A stretch of 64,000 nucleotides of DNA from Hymenobacter gummosus (GCF_003970915.1 NZ_RXOF01000001.1:558001-622000), one strand, 5' to 3'. Shown: positions 8,830 to 17,299, numbered from the stretch's first letter. The notes: generated from the sequence alone by a model not told the origin. Numbers and translations are program-made.

Positions 8830-10008
8830 TCAGTAAGTGATTACCAACAATTTGAGCAATACCGTCAGAGGTATGATTTCTGTGGCGCAAAGGTACGAAA
8901 ACAAATGCAGATTGATTATGGACACGCGGCGGTGCAAGGTGCGGGCCACTCGGAACACCGTTGCTAATAACATCAACGATACCACGCCATTGGACACCCA
9001 TAGCACCCCATCGGGCCAAGTCTGATTGAGTACCAAGTACAATAGCATTACGATGGGCAGAAACAAGCCCATGAACAGCAAGCTGCGCACAAATTCCCGG
9101 TACTGTACCAGGATTAGGGAGGACACGTTGAAGATATAGCCCATCAGGCTCAGGTACACCAGCTTTAAGAACACGAAGGCGGCAACCAGCAGGGCGTACG
9201 TCAGTACGCGGAGTACCAGGCCCGACTCGGGAACGGCAAAGAGCTGGCGCAGCACTACCAAGCTTTGCACGTTGGTGTGAATGGCCACAATCAACAGTCC
9301 CAGCGAGAGGGAAAAGATGAGCACCAGCAGCAGGTTCAGCCAGGTGATAGTGGGCCGGGACAGGAAATTCTGTTCCCCAGGCGTGTTGCTCCACAACTCA
9401 TAGATGCGGGCAAAACCGGGGCGGTAAATCGTGCGCACGGCCCCATACAGCAGGCCGATCAGCAGCAGAAAGCAGAGGAATATATTTTCGCCCTGCTGCC
9501 CGGCCAGTCGCAGCTGGGGCTTCCACCACCGCTGAGCTGGCGCCCCGCTTTTGGCTTGGCTGGCCGTGGCGTTGGTGAAGGAAGTGTAGTTGGGAGACTG
9601 CTCCGGATGCCAGACGCAGAGCAGGTGCCGGGTGGTTTTGTTGTTGGACGCCACCAGGGCTGCCAGATCCAAAGAATAATTACCGGTGCGGGGAGCCCGG
9701 AATATCAGTTGGTTATCCAAGAACAGCGTCAGGTGTTGCCGGGCCGCAAAGGTGATGGGCAAAGGCCGCCCGGGCCGGATATCCACCCATTGGTAGTACG
9801 CATGGGCGGGCGCGTGGTAGCCGGGCAGGTATAGTACGAGCTTGTTGCTGCCTGGAGCGTAAATCAGCCATTCGCTGCCCAGGCCCGACGGGGCCGTGGG
9901 GGGCAGCGGACGGTACTCTGCGGCTTGGGCGCGGCCCAGGCCGAGCAACAGGCCGAGCAGGCAGCAGCCAAGCGCCAGGGCTCTACGAAGCCACGCGCTG
10001 CTGGGCAC
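8830..10008 (-). CDS. DUF4271 domain membrane protein
   Basis: Conserved Bacteroidota membrane protein of unknown function. A GTG start at 10008 is preferred because it yields a good signal peptide (SSAWLRRALALGCC to GRAQA) and only a 26-bp overlap with the upstream gene; an ATG at 10071 would overlap by 89 bp. The N-terminal exported part (about residues 30-165) is followed by a C-terminal block of six or so hydrophobic helices typical of DUF4271. These include NIFLCFLLLIGLLYGAVRTIY, LNLLLVLIFSLSLGLLIVAI and FLKLVYLSLMGYIFNVSS. It precedes hemD, the usual arrangement in the phylum. The start is uncertain. Confidence 0.8.
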   Translation of the reverse strand: MPSSAWLRRALALGCCLLGLLLGLGRAQAAEYRPLPPTAPSGLGSEWLIYAPGSNKLVLYLPGYHAPAHAYYQWVDIRPGRPLPITFAARQHLTLFLDNQLIFRAPRTGNYSLDLAALVASNNKTTRHLLCVWHPEQSPNYTSFTNATASQAKSGAPAQRWWKPQLRLAGQQGENIFLCFLLLIGLLYGAVRTIYRPGFARIYELWSNTPGEQNFLSRPTITWLNLLLVLIFSLSLGLLIVAIHTNVQSLVVLRQLFAVPESGLVLRVLTYALLVAAFVFLKLVYLSLMGYIFNVSSLILVQYREFVRSLLFMGLFLPIVMLLYLVLNQTWPDGVLWVSNGVVSLMLLATVFRVARTLHRRVSIINLHLFSYLCATEIIPLTVLLKLLVITY

Positions 10009-11050
10009 TCCGGCTGCGGTAGGTACCGAGGAATACACTGAGGACCAATGAGAAGGCGAGCAGGGCAGCAATCAGGATGGTATTGCCGCGCTCGGCGAAG
10101 TTGATGACGAACAGAATCACCACCAGGTTAAGCAGCGCCAGCAGCAGTACCGTGCTGATTTGCTGAAAGCCCATGGCCAGAATGCGGTGGTGAATGTGGT
10201 TTTTGTCGGGGCTGAAGGGCGAGGTGCCGTTCAGGATGCGGACGGTGAAAACCCGGATGGTATCGAACAGGGGCACGAACAGGATGCCAACGGCCACCGA
10301 GGGATTAGTGGACTCGAACGGCATCTGCGAACGGACGCCCATTTCGATAAACTGAATGGTGAGCACCGACACAATGAACCCGCAGAGCAGGGAGCCAGTG
10401 TCGCCCATGAAGATGGTGGCTTTGTGGAAGTTGTAGCGCAAAAAGCCCAGCATCCCGCCAATGACGCACACCGATACGAAGACGTAGTTGCCGTACTCGC
10501 TGCCGCCGTAGCGGTAAAAGTAGTAGCCGAAGGTGCTGACGATAATGATGACGATGGAGCCGGCCAGGCCATCAAGCCCGTCGATAAGGTTGATGGCGTT
10601 GGTAATGCCGGCAATGACCAGGAAGGTAAAGGCGTAACTGATGCCCTCGGGCAGCTCGTGAATGCCGAAAATGCCCTGGAAGCTGGTAATGCGGATATTG
10701 GCCATGAACATCACGATGCCCGTAGCCAGCAGCTGACCTACCAGTTTTTTGGCCGGCGAAATGCTTACCAAGTCATCTTTCAGGCCGACGAAGAACAGCA
10801 CGATGCAACCGGCCAGCAGCTGCTGCACGCCGTTGCCGAGGTCGGCGAAGATGGTAAGGGCCGACATGAAGCCGGCGAAAATGGCTACCCCGCCCAGACG
10901 CGGCGTCAATACGGCGTGCACGGTCCGCTTATTGGGCAGATCGAGCATGTTCTTGAGGTGCGCGATATAGATGACGGAGGGCACTGCGAACAGGGCCACC
11001 AGAAAAGCCCAGAGAAAGGCCAGCCCCAGCGTCACGCCGTTTGGATTCAT
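9983..11050 (-). CDS. Undecaprenyl-phosphate GlcNAc-1-phosphate transferase-like (MraY/WecA family)
   Basis: Polytopic membrane enzyme that transfers a sugar-1-phosphate from a UDP-sugar to a polyprenyl phosphate. This step starts O-antigen, capsule or similar polymers; the exact sugar is unknown. The 355 residues and about 11 helices fit the WecA branch. Family motifs are intact: TPRLGGVAIF, GLKDDLVSISPAKK (Asp pair), NAINLIDGLDGLAG, FMGDTGSLLCGF and the WecA-type histidine motif DKNHIHHRI. Its last 26 bases overlap the preferred start of the next gene, so the two are probably coupled. A -7 box TACCTTTG is visible at 11070-11077 but without a clear -33 element. Confidence 0.92.
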   Translation of the reverse strand: MNPNGVTLGLAFLWAFLVALFAVPSVIYIAHLKNMLDLPNKRTVHAVLTPRLGGVAIFAGFMSALTIFADLGNGVQQLLAGCIVLFFVGLKDDLVSISPAKKLVGQLLATGIVMFMANIRITSFQGIFGIHELPEGISYAFTFLVIAGITNAINLIDGLDGLAGSIVIIIVSTFGYYFYRYGGSEYGNYVFVSVCVIGGMLGFLRYNFHKATIFMGDTGSLLCGFIVSVLTIQFIEMGVRSQMPFESTNPSVAVGILFVPLFDTIRVFTVRILNGTSPFSPDKNHIHHRILAMGFQQISTVLLLALLNLVVILFVINFAERGNTILIAALLAFSLVLSVFLGTYRSRSAQQRVAS

Positions 11051-11069
11051 AGGTCGGTAGTGAGACGGG

Positions 11070-11077
11070 CAAAGGTA
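11070..11077 (-). promoter_or_regulatory. Possible -7 box upstream of the WecA-like gene
   Basis: The minus strand reads TACCTTTG followed by C, a typical Bacteroidota -7 element, 20 bases before the ATG at 11050. No TTTG is found at the expected distance upstream, so this is a half-site prediction. Confidence 0.4.
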
Positions 11078-11104
11078 CGGAACTGGCGGCGAAGCCTAAG
11101 GCCC

Positions 11105-11521
11105 TCAGCTGTGCAACACCCCTTCGCGCCCGAGCAGCCCGATGGAAATCAGGTTGTCGGCCACGATGGAGTCGGGCACGAAGATGAACTTCTTATCGAA
11201 GATCTGCCCGTCGACGTAGTAGCTGACCCAGTACTGGTTGTTCAGGTGAAACAGGGCGGGGTCGATGGGCTCGATGGGCAGGGCCGACTGGGCCGCCAGC
11301 TCGGGGAAGTGGTGCCGCAGGGTGGAAGTGCGTACAATCTGGCCCTCGGCGTCGAGGCCGTAGCCGTTGGAGCTGACGATGACGTTGTCGAGGGCGAAGC
11401 GGTTGTGATTGAGCAAGTACACCAGCCAGCCGGCTTTGCCGACCTCTACGGCGGCGCTGTCTTCGGGAACGATGGCGACGGAAACCCCTTCAACGGGGTC
11501 GAATTTGATATCTGCTTTCAT
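11105..11521 (-). CDS. Conserved Bacteroidota protein of unknown function (138 aa)
   Basis: Small, soluble, acidic protein without a signal peptide. Visible features are VSVAIVPEDSAAVEVGKAGW near the N-terminus, a central SSNGYGLDAEG then RTSTLRHHFPE, and a C-terminal LNNQYWVSYYVDGQIFDKKF followed by IFVPDSIVADN. I recall close relatives in Flavobacteria and Cytophagales, often misnamed phenylalanyl-tRNA synthetase alpha subunit although they are far too short and lack synthetase motifs; that recollection is unchecked. It lies between lipB and the WecA-like gene on the same strand, 46 bp after lipB's upstream region ends, so cotranscription is possible. No function is proposed. Confidence 0.8.
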   Translation of the reverse strand: MKADIKFDPVEGVSVAIVPEDSAAVEVGKAGWLVYLLNHNRFALDNVIVSSNGYGLDAEGQIVRTSTLRHHFPELAAQSALPIEPIDPALFHLNNQYWVSYYVDGQIFDKKFIFVPDSIVADNLISIGLLGREGVLHS

Positions 11522-11567
11522 GGACTACAAGCGGCGGACTTACTGGGTGGGATAAGCCCGTCGGCAC

Positions 11568-12365
11568 TTATTCAACGAGGTGGGCGTCGAGGAGTTCGGC
11601 CAGGTGGCGGAGCAGGCCGTCTTCTACCTCGCGCAGCGGCACGGGGCGCCCCAACTCCTGCTGCAGCGAGGTCACGGCCTTGTCGGTGATGCCGCAGGGC
11701 ACAATGTGGCCGAAATAGCTCAGGTCGGTATTGACGTTGAGGGCGAAGCCGTGCATGGTCACCCAGCGGCTGCATTTCACCCCCATGGCGCAGATTTTAC
11801 GCGGGTTCGGGTCACCTTCCTCAAAATCCAGCCACACGCCCGTCAGGCCCGCAATGCGGCCCGCGGCCAGGCCGTAATCGGCCAGCAGGCGGATAACGGC
11901 TTCTTCCAGGGTGCGCAGGTAGTAGTGGATATCGGGCCGAAAGTTCTCCAAATCGAGAATGGGGTAGCCGACGAGCTGCCCGGGGCCGTGGTAGGTGATG
12001 TCGCCGCCGCGGTTGATGCGGTGGAAGGTGGCGCCGTGGGCCTGCAGCCCAGCCTCGTCGAGCAGCAGGTGCTCGGGCTTGCCGCTCTTGCCGAGGGTGT
12101 ACACGGGCGGATGCTCGCAGAGCAGCAGGTAGTTGGGCGTGGCTTCGGGCGCCGCGCCGCTGGCTTCGGCCTGGCGGTTGCGGGTTTTCACGGCCACCGT
12201 AGCGGCCAGCAAGGCTTCCTGCTGGTCCCAGGTCGGTACGTACTCGACGCGGCCCAGGCGCTGCACCTGCACCGTGCGGTTGGTGCCGACGGCAGCGGGA
12301 ACGGGAGCGGCGGGAACGGGCTGGGGGGCCGGCTGCACGCAGGCGGAGAGGAAATCGGTTTCCAT
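11568..12365 (-). CDS. lipB: Octanoyl-[acyl-carrier-protein]:protein N-octanoyltransferase
   Basis: Cytosolic enzyme that moves octanoate from acyl carrier protein to lipoyl domains, the first step of lipoate assembly. The start at 12365 (METDFLSAC) is chosen over an ATG 24 bases upstream; both precede a Pro/Ala-rich tail of about 30 residues that is not part of the fold. The core begins at VQVQRLGRVEYVPTWDQQEALL. Family motifs follow: LLCEHPPVYTLGKSG, HRINRGGDITYHGPGQLVGYPI, KICAMGVKCSRWVTMHGFALN (catalytic Lys) and HIVPCGITDKAVTSL (catalytic Cys). The length of 265 residues exceeds the typical 210-240 because of that leader. It is divergent from yraN, with only 64 bp between the starts. Confidence 0.94.
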   Translation of the reverse strand: METDFLSACVQPAPQPVPAAPVPAAVGTNRTVQVQRLGRVEYVPTWDQQEALLAATVAVKTRNRQAEASGAAPEATPNYLLLCEHPPVYTLGKSGKPEHLLLDEAGLQAHGATFHRINRGGDITYHGPGQLVGYPILDLENFRPDIHYYLRTLEEAVIRLLADYGLAAGRIAGLTGVWLDFEEGDPNPRKICAMGVKCSRWVTMHGFALNVNTDLSYFGHIVPCGITDKAVTSLQQELGRPVPLREVEDGLLRHLAELLDAHLVE

Positions 12366-12429
12366 ACGGGCAAAATTACTAATCCTCAACCACCGGCGCC
12401 GGTTCGGGGTTCAGCCGTATCTTGGCCTC

Positions 12430-12783
12430 ATGCCCTCCCCTACCCTCGGTGCGGCCGGCGAACAGGCCGCCGCCGACTACTACACGGCCCAAGGCTACGC
12501 AGTGGTAGCCCGCAACTTCCGGCATGGCCGGGCCGAAATCGACTTGATTGTGCAGCAGGCCCGACCGCCGCGGCTGGTATTCGTGGAGGTGAAGGCCCGC
12601 ACCGATTTGCGCTACGGCTACCCCGAGCAGTTCGTGACGCCGGCCCAGCAGCAGCGCATCCGCCGGGCGGCCGAGGAGTACGTTTTCCGCCACAACTGGC
12701 CCCACGACGTGCGCTTCGATATCCTGGCCCTCACGCCCAACTCCCAGGGCTTCCGGGCGGAGGCGTTTGAGGACGCGTTTTAA
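12430..12783 (+). CDS. yraN: YraN family (UPF0102) nuclease-like protein
   Basis: Small restriction-endonuclease-fold protein of unresolved biological role, widely conserved in bacteria. The 117 residues match the family length. The start at 12430 gives MPSPTLGAAGEQAAADYYTA, with the conserved Gly-Glu-x-x-Ala helix. Then come VVARNFRHGRAEIDLIVQ (Glu/Asp of the PD-(D/E)xK-like centre) and LVFVEVKARTDLRYGYPEQ (E-x-K). The DNA for about 100 residues upstream is open by chance against lipB and is not part of the gene. A TATCTTGG at 12418-12425 resembles a -7 box very close to the start. The gene ends flush with an intergenic repeat. Confidence 0.93.
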   Translation: MPSPTLGAAGEQAAADYYTAQGYAVVARNFRHGRAEIDLIVQQARPPRLVFVEVKARTDLRYGYPEQFVTPAQQQRIRRAAEEYVFRHNWPHDVRFDILALTPNSQGFRAEAFEDAF

Positions 12784-12873
12784 ATGGCTAAATGGCTCGA
12801 TGGTTAAATGGCTGGTCGTTCCGCTTGCGTCGAACAATCAACCATTTAGCCATACAGCCATTTAGCCATTTAC
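12782..12873. repeat. Intergenic inverted repeat, family A copy 1 (AAATGGCT words)
   Basis: This repeat fills the whole gap between the convergent yraN and lipoprotein genes, from one stop codon to the other. The left arm is made of AAATGGCT / GATGGTT words and ends in GGCTGGTCGTTC. After a short spacer the right arm starts GAACAATCAACCATTTAGCC and repeats the complementary words. Other copies are at 28059-28145, 28451-28546 and 30978-31074. Confidence 0.85.
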
Positions 12874-13845
12874 CTAGTTTCGCCGGCCGCGGGCGGGGTT
12901 GGTGGGGCTCTTGGCGTCGGCTTCGCGCTTGTCGAGCTTATCCTTCTCGTAGATGAGCACGCCGTTGCGGTTGTATTCTTTCAGCAGCACGGCCTCAGTT
13001 TCGGGCTCGTAGCCCGACTCGCCGTACTCGTACTCGTAGTGGCGGCGGTTGCGGAAGCCCCAGTATTTGGTCCAGGTACCCACCTTCTTACCGTTCTCGA
13101 ACTGCCCGTGCCACTCGGGCTGCCCGTCGTTCTTGAAGCTCATGTACTCGCCTTCCAGCTTGCCATTGATGTAGGGCACCACCTCGCGGACCATGGTATT
13201 GCCCCCGTCGTAGTAGCTGATGTTGGCGTCGCGCGGGAAGCCTTGCTCGTAGTGGACTTTGCTGAGCAAGATGTTGTCCCGGTTGAACCGCTCCCAGCGC
13301 AGGTGCCGGGCGCCGATGTAGTAGAAGCCGGTTTCAATGACTTTGCCGCCCTGCATCTTCTTGTAGGGCCCGTGCAGGATCTTGTACTTCGTCAAATCCA
13401 GCTCGGCCATGCTGAGCGTCTTTTCCAGGCGCTTCTTGACGGGGTTGTAGAGCCACTTGGTGGGGGCGTACGGGTTGGGCTGCTTCGGCGTCTTCATCAC
13501 GTAGAAGACCTCGATAATCTGGTTGCGCCCCTTGGGCCCCGACTTGGTGTAGGCCTTCTTGATTCGCTCCCCCATGAAGATGCGTTTCTTCTTCTTGGCG
13601 GTGGCTTTGCGCTGCTCGGCTTTCTCCTTTTCCAGGGCCTTGCGCTGCTCCTCCTTGGTGAGCTTCTTGCCCGTGGTCAGCGAGGGCGAATTAACGGTGT
13701 CGCGGGTGCTGGCCAGCGTGTCGCGGCTCAGGGCCAGGGCCGTGGGCTCGGGCTTGCTGTTGAAGGACACCGTTTTCTTGGCGCAGGCACTGAGCAGCAC
13801 GAAAGGCAGCAGGAGCAGCGCGGACGACAGACGGAACAAACGCAT
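12874..13845 (-). CDS. MORN-like repeat lipoprotein (323 aa)
   Basis: Predicted exported lipoprotein. The start at 13845 gives a signal peptide with lipobox LLSAC (Cys about residue 21); the longer open frame upstream runs through intergenic repeat sequence and is rejected. A strongly charged Lys/Glu helix follows (KKLTKEEQRKALEKEKAEQ). The second half has weak MORN/YwqK-like repeats of the type x-Y-x-G-x-x-x-G: KILHGPYKKMQGGKVIETGF, INGKLEGEYMSFKNDGQPEW and HGQFENGKKVGTWTKYW. YwqK-type repeats occur in many Bacteroidota surface or periplasmic proteins and do not by themselves give a function. It is convergent with yraN and downstream of htpG on the same strand. Confidence 0.82.
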   Translation of the reverse strand: MRLFRLSSALLLLPFVLLSACAKKTVSFNSKPEPTALALSRDTLASTRDTVNSPSLTTGKKLTKEEQRKALEKEKAEQRKATAKKKKRIFMGERIKKAYTKSGPKGRNQIIEVFYVMKTPKQPNPYAPTKWLYNPVKKRLEKTLSMAELDLTKYKILHGPYKKMQGGKVIETGFYYIGARHLRWERFNRDNILLSKVHYEQGFPRDANISYYDGGNTMVREVVPYINGKLEGEYMSFKNDGQPEWHGQFENGKKVGTWTKYWGFRNRRHYEYEYGESGYEPETEAVLLKEYNRNGVLIYEKDKLDKREADAKSPTNPARGRRN

Positions 13846-13909
13846 CGACAAAGACAGACAGGTGGTTCTGGGGAGCGAAACGTAAATATAGGGCCGGATA
13901 GTGCCCGGC

Positions 13910-14073
13910 GGTGAGATGGTGAAATAGTGAAATGGTGAGTTTGACGTCCTACTGGCCCTGAATGCGCAACCGGCCCCGGTAACCGCAGTTGCCGGGGCCG
14001 GTTGATTCACGTTGGCGCTGGCAGGTGCCGCCAGAACGGCACTCACCATTTCACCAACTCACTATTTCACCAC
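13910..14073. repeat. Nested inverted repeat, family B copy 1, with inner terminator
   Basis: The outer arms (13910-13945 and 14041-14073) consist of GTGAAATGG-type words and their complement. The left arm ends GTGAGTTTGACGT. Inside sits a GC-rich hairpin, arms 13968-13983 and 13988-14003 (AACCGGCCCCGGTAAC type, one mismatch), which should terminate htpG. The spacer carries GGCCCTGAATGCGC, which reappears in the opposite orientation in copy 2 at 50115-50295. The repeat abuts the htpG stop codon. Confidence 0.8.
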
Positions 14074-15906
14074 TTACTCCGCCGCCAGCAGCTCGGCGCT
14101 GCGCTTCACGAACTGCGTCAGGGCTTCGCCTTTTAGCATCCCTTGGGCCAGCAGCGCCAGGTCGAAGGCCTGCTTGGCTAGTTTCGCAGCGGCGTCGCCT
14201 TCCAGCTTGAGCACGCGCTGGGCCACGGCGCTGTTGGCGTTGACGCTGACGGTGTAGCTATCCGGCAACGAGCCGAACATGGCCATACCGCCGCCCCCGC
14301 CCACGCGCTGCATGTCCTTCATGCGGCGCATAAACTCGGGCAGGGTGATGATAACCGGCGCGTCCTGCGGCGACAGGGCTTCCACCTGCACCTGCATGGC
14401 GGGGTTGCTGATGGCCTGCGCAAACAGCTCCTGCAGCTTGGTTTTCTCCTCGTCCGACAGCACGCTCTCGGTCGTTTCGTCCTTCTCGATGAGCTTGCTG
14501 ATGGTTTCGGAGTCTACGCGCTTGAAGGTGGTTTTCTCCAGCTTCTGCTCCAGCTGCCCGATGAAGTGCGCGTCGAGCGGGCCGTCGAGCTTGAGCACGT
14601 CGTAGCCGCGGTCCTGGGCGGCCACCACGTAGGCGTGCTGGGCTTCCGGGTCGGTGGTGTAGAGCAGCACGGTCTGGCCGTTCTTGTCCTGCTGGTTGGC
14701 CTGTACCAGCTCCCGGTACTCGTTGATGGTCGAGAACTTCCCGTCCACGTTCTGCAGCAGGGCAAAGTCCTTGGCGCGGTCGTAGAACTTCTCGTCCGAC
14801 AGCATACCGTACTTCACGAACAGGCCGATGTCGGACCACTTCTGCTCGTAGCCGGCGCGGTCCTTGCGGAAAATTTCGGCCAGCTTGTCGGCCACCTTCT
14901 TGGTCACGTACTGGTTGATTTTCCGCACGTTGGCGTCGGCCTGCAGGAAGCTACGCGACACGTTCAGCGGAATATCGGGCGAGTCGAGCACGCCGTGGAG
15001 CAGCATCAGGAACTCGGGCACCACGTCCTTCACCTCGTCGGTGATGAATACCTGGCGCGAGTAAAGCTGAATCTTGTTGCGCTGCAGCTGCAGCTCGTCC
15101 TTCACCTTCGGGAAGTACAGGATGCCCGTCAGGTTGAAGGGGTAATCCACGTTGAGGTGAATCCAGAACAGCGGCGGCTCGGAGAAGGGATACAGCGTCT
15201 GGTAGAACTGCACGTAGTCCTCGTCCTTGAGGTCGGCGGGCTGCTTGGTCCACAGCGGCTGCGTCTGGTTGATGACCTCGCCATCGAACTCAATCGGAAT
15301 CGGCAGGAACTTGCAGTATTTGTCCAGAATGCCGCGCAGGCGCGGGGTTTCCAGGAACTCGTCGGAGTCCTCGGCTACGTGCAGCACCACGTCGGTGCCG
15401 CGCTCCGGCTTGTCGGTGGTTTCGAGGGTAAATTCCGTGCTGCCGTCGCAAATCCAGCGGGCGGCTTCCGAGCCAGCCTTGTAGCTCTTGGAGAAGATTT
15501 CAACCTCCTTGGCTACCATGAACGCCGAGTAGAAGCCCAGGCCGAACTGCCCGATAATCTGGTCCTTGGCCGAGGCATCCTTGTCCTTGTACTTCTCCAC
15601 AAACTCGGTGGCCCCGGAGAAGGCAATCTGGTTGATGTACTTCTTGATTTCCTCCGCCGTCATGCCGATGCCGCGGTCGGAAATGGTGATGGTGCGCTTC
15701 TCCTTGTCCACGCTCACCGTCACCTTCAGCTCCCCGGCTTCGCCCTGGTACTCGCCCAGCTGCGCGAGGCTCTTGAGCTTCTGCGTGGCGTCGACGGCGT
15801 TGCTGACCAGCTCCCGGAGGAAGATTTCGTGGTCGGAGTACAGGAATTTCTTGATGATGGGGAAGATATTCTCGGTGTGAATCGAGATGCTGCCGGTTTC
15901 CTGCAT
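14074..15906 (-). CDS. htpG: Molecular chaperone HtpG (Hsp90)
   Basis: Cytosolic ATP-dependent Hsp90-family chaperone. The 610 residues match the bacterial length. The N-terminal GHKL ATPase domain shows ELVSNAVDATQKL (Asn/Asp), DRGIGMTAEEIKKYI and IGQFGLGFYSAFMVA. The middle domain includes LWTKQPADLKDEDYVQFYQT and the ISRSFLQ-like NVSRSFLQADANV. The C-terminal dimerisation segment ends around LPDSYTVSVNANSAVAQRVL. It is preceded by a terminator of the upstream STAS-like gene and followed by nested repeat B1. Regulation as a heat-shock gene is likely from family knowledge, but no CIRCE-type operator was recognised upstream. Confidence 0.97.
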   Translation of the reverse strand: MQETGSISIHTENIFPIIKKFLYSDHEIFLRELVSNAVDATQKLKSLAQLGEYQGEAGELKVTVSVDKEKRTITISDRGIGMTAEEIKKYINQIAFSGATEFVEKYKDKDASAKDQIIGQFGLGFYSAFMVAKEVEIFSKSYKAGSEAARWICDGSTEFTLETTDKPERGTDVVLHVAEDSDEFLETPRLRGILDKYCKFLPIPIEFDGEVINQTQPLWTKQPADLKDEDYVQFYQTLYPFSEPPLFWIHLNVDYPFNLTGILYFPKVKDELQLQRNKIQLYSRQVFITDEVKDVVPEFLMLLHGVLDSPDIPLNVSRSFLQADANVRKINQYVTKKVADKLAEIFRKDRAGYEQKWSDIGLFVKYGMLSDEKFYDRAKDFALLQNVDGKFSTINEYRELVQANQQDKNGQTVLLYTTDPEAQHAYVVAAQDRGYDVLKLDGPLDAHFIGQLEQKLEKTTFKRVDSETISKLIEKDETTESVLSDEEKTKLQELFAQAISNPAMQVQVEALSPQDAPVIITLPEFMRRMKDMQRVGGGGGMAMFGSLPDSYTVSVNANSAVAQRVLKLEGDAAAKLAKQAFDLALLAQGMLKGEALTQFVKRSAELLAAE

Positions 15907-15948
15907 GGCGGGTAGAAATGGAATGGTGAGAAAGTCAGGGAAAACAAC

Positions 15949-15984
15949 GCGGCCCGGCCGCCCTTGGGGGAGCAGCCGGGCCGC
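15949..15984 (-). terminator. Intrinsic terminator of the STAS-like gene
   Basis: A 10-bp perfect GC stem (15949-15958 and 15975-15984) is followed on the minus strand by GTTGTTTTCC. It lies about 130 bp after the STAS-like gene's stop and just upstream of htpG, insulating the two. Confidence 0.65.
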
Positions 15985-16110
15985 GGGGCCGGTGTCAAAT
16001 CGTATTCCAGTTGGCTCCGACGGGGCCGGAAGCTGTCAGCCTGGCAGTTGAGCCGGGCCGCAGCCTCGGTCAACGCGTCAGAACAGCCGGGGGCGCTTCC
16101 CGTCGGACCT

Positions 16111-16551
16111 TCAGGCCACCATGCGCGTCGGGGCGGGCATGGCCGGGAAAGTAGTCGGGTTGATGAGCCACTCCAGCGCCGCCGACGAGTCGGTAAAGAA
16201 CTGCACGTCGAAGTTCAGGTGGCGCTGGCCGTGGTCGAGGATGCTTTCGGCGGCCAGCTGGTTGTACATATTCGGGCTGAACACCAGGGCCAGCTGGCGC
16301 AGGCTGGTCAGGGGCGCCACGGCGGGCAGCACTTCGTCGCTCAGCCAGATCTGGTCTTCCAGCCCCAGGTTGGGCAGCCCGTTCAGGTCGACAACCCACG
16401 ACTCGATGGCCTGCTCCCGCAGCAGCTTCTGCACGTGCTCGATGGCCGGGCGGAAGCGGTGCATGTTGTGCTGCCCCTGCCAGCGGTGGTAGAGCAGGCG
16501 CAGGGCGGGGTCGTGGAATAAAACGAGCGAATCGAAGTGGAGCGGGTTCAT
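16111..16551 (-). CDS. STAS-like (SpoIIAA/SEC14-type) protein, paralogue of the gene at 46176
   Basis: Soluble protein of about 146 residues without signal or membrane segment. The start at 16551 (MNPLHFDSLVLFHDPALRLL) is chosen because it aligns residue for residue with the N-terminus of the protein at 46176-46637; an in-frame ATG at 16599 adds 16 residues. Shared pattern: a His-Arg-Trp near 23, the strand WVVDLNGLPNLGLEDQIWLS (in the paralogue WLIELSAAPLAVEDQLWLE), LRQLALVFS, and a C-terminal FFTDSSAALEWL (paralogue FFADPVPALEWL). This layout is typical of STAS/SpoIIAA-like regulatory domains, but no partner kinase or anti-sigma gene is adjacent. The function is unknown. Confidence 0.72.
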   Translation of the reverse strand: MNPLHFDSLVLFHDPALRLLYHRWQGQHNMHRFRPAIEHVQKLLREQAIESWVVDLNGLPNLGLEDQIWLSDEVLPAVAPLTSLRQLALVFSPNMYNQLAAESILDHGQRHLNFDVQFFTDSSAALEWLINPTTFPAMPAPTRMVA

Positions 16552-16684
16552 CAGCACGGGAGCTAGTCGGTTAATGACCCGAAGTAAGATTCGTGCCATA
16601 TCCCGATCTGGGAACCTCGGCTGAGTACCGCTTTTCCTCGCTGAACGCACTATCGGCCTGTGCGAAAGTGTCGAATTGCCGAGC

Positions 16685-16792
16685 TTAGACGAACAGGGTT
16701 TCGGCGGCTCGGTCGGGGCTGGCCGGCGCGGCTTTCTTGGGCCGGATTTGCTGGGCGAGCTGGCGCAGGGTGCGGAGTAGGATTCGTTTCAT
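16685..16792 (-). CDS. Possible 35-residue basic peptide
   Basis: Short open frame MKRILLRTLRQLAQQIRPKK... ending ETLFV, in the 400-bp stretch between the STAS-like gene and the next plus-strand gene. Its first 12 residues and about 20 bases resemble the in-frame extension just upstream of the STAS-like start (MARILLRVINRLAP, ATG at 16599). This suggests a duplicated amphipathic leader or a real small-protein family. Without homologues in hand, coding status is uncertain. The rest of this stretch shows no other feature. Confidence 0.3.
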   Translation of the reverse strand: MKRILLRTLRQLAQQIRPKKAAPASPDRAAETLFV

Positions 16793-16960
16793 GGGTGGGG
16801 TGCAGAAAGGGTGGTACAGTTGGGTCTATAAGTTACGTAGAATCCAGGCCCGTTCGTTGTTAATTCTTTGTGCAACTTTGCCGGCCGGCCGGTGTTTTTG
16901 CACGCCGGTTTGGCTGCCCGCCGTCTTTCTCCGTACTTGGGCCCAACTCTTCTCTGCTCG

Positions 16961-17299
16961 ATGCGCGAAATCCGCTCCCATATAGCCACCCTGCTGCTGC
17001 TCTGCTTCGTGCGGGTGCTGCTGCCGGAGTCGGCTATTCTGGCGCTGCACCGCCACGAGCACACGGAGAAGGAAGTGGCCCACCAGCCCGGGCAGCGCGA
17101 CAAAGCCGTGCTGTCGACCAAGCACCAGCACTGCCCCGTCGACCACCTGTTCGACGTGCCGTTTCAGCCCACCGCGGAGCTGACGGTGCCGGTGCACTTT
17201 TACTCCTACGCCCGACCCGAGGGCGCGGCGCAGGAGTCGGTGTGGCAGAACACCACGCCCGCCGCGGCGTGGCTGCGCGGGCCGCCCGCCCAAGCCTAG
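16961..17299 (+). CDS. Small histidine-rich exported protein upstream of a TonB receptor
   Basis: The 112-residue product starting at 16961 has a hydrophobic N-terminal segment (IRSHIATLLLLCFVRVLLPE), then ALHRHEHTEKEVAHQPG and a KHQHCPVDHLFDVPF motif with clustered His and Cys. Proteins of this shape are commonly found immediately before metal-type TonB receptors in Bacteroidota. The His/Cys cluster suggests metal binding, which is inference. The gene is 126 bp upstream of the receptor at 17426 on the same strand. A further in-frame extension upstream lacks a good start. No exact family name is claimed. Confidence 0.72.
   Translation: MREIRSHIATLLLLCFVRVLLPESAILALHRHEHTEKEVAHQPGQRDKAVLSTKHQHCPVDHLFDVPFQPTAELTVPVHFYSYARPEGAAQESVWQNTTPAAAWLRGPPAQA

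Noticed and set aside
10009-10071. ATG at 10071 as start of the DUF4271 gene
   Set aside because: It would overlap the upstream transferase by 89 bp and put 21 extra polar residues before the signal peptide. The GTG at 10008 fits better, although this is not proven.
12133-12429. Extended yraN frame from 12133
   Set aside because: It runs antisense through lipB. The family-length protein starts at 12430.
12782-12873. Possible CRISPR array in the AAATGGCT repeats
   Set aside because: Units are 8-9 bases, degenerate and without spacers, and the second half is the reverse complement. There are no cas genes in the window.
13846-14049. Upstream extension of the MORN-like lipoprotein to 14049
   Set aside because: The extension translates nested repeat B1 and lacks the lipoprotein signal, which starts cleanly at 13845.
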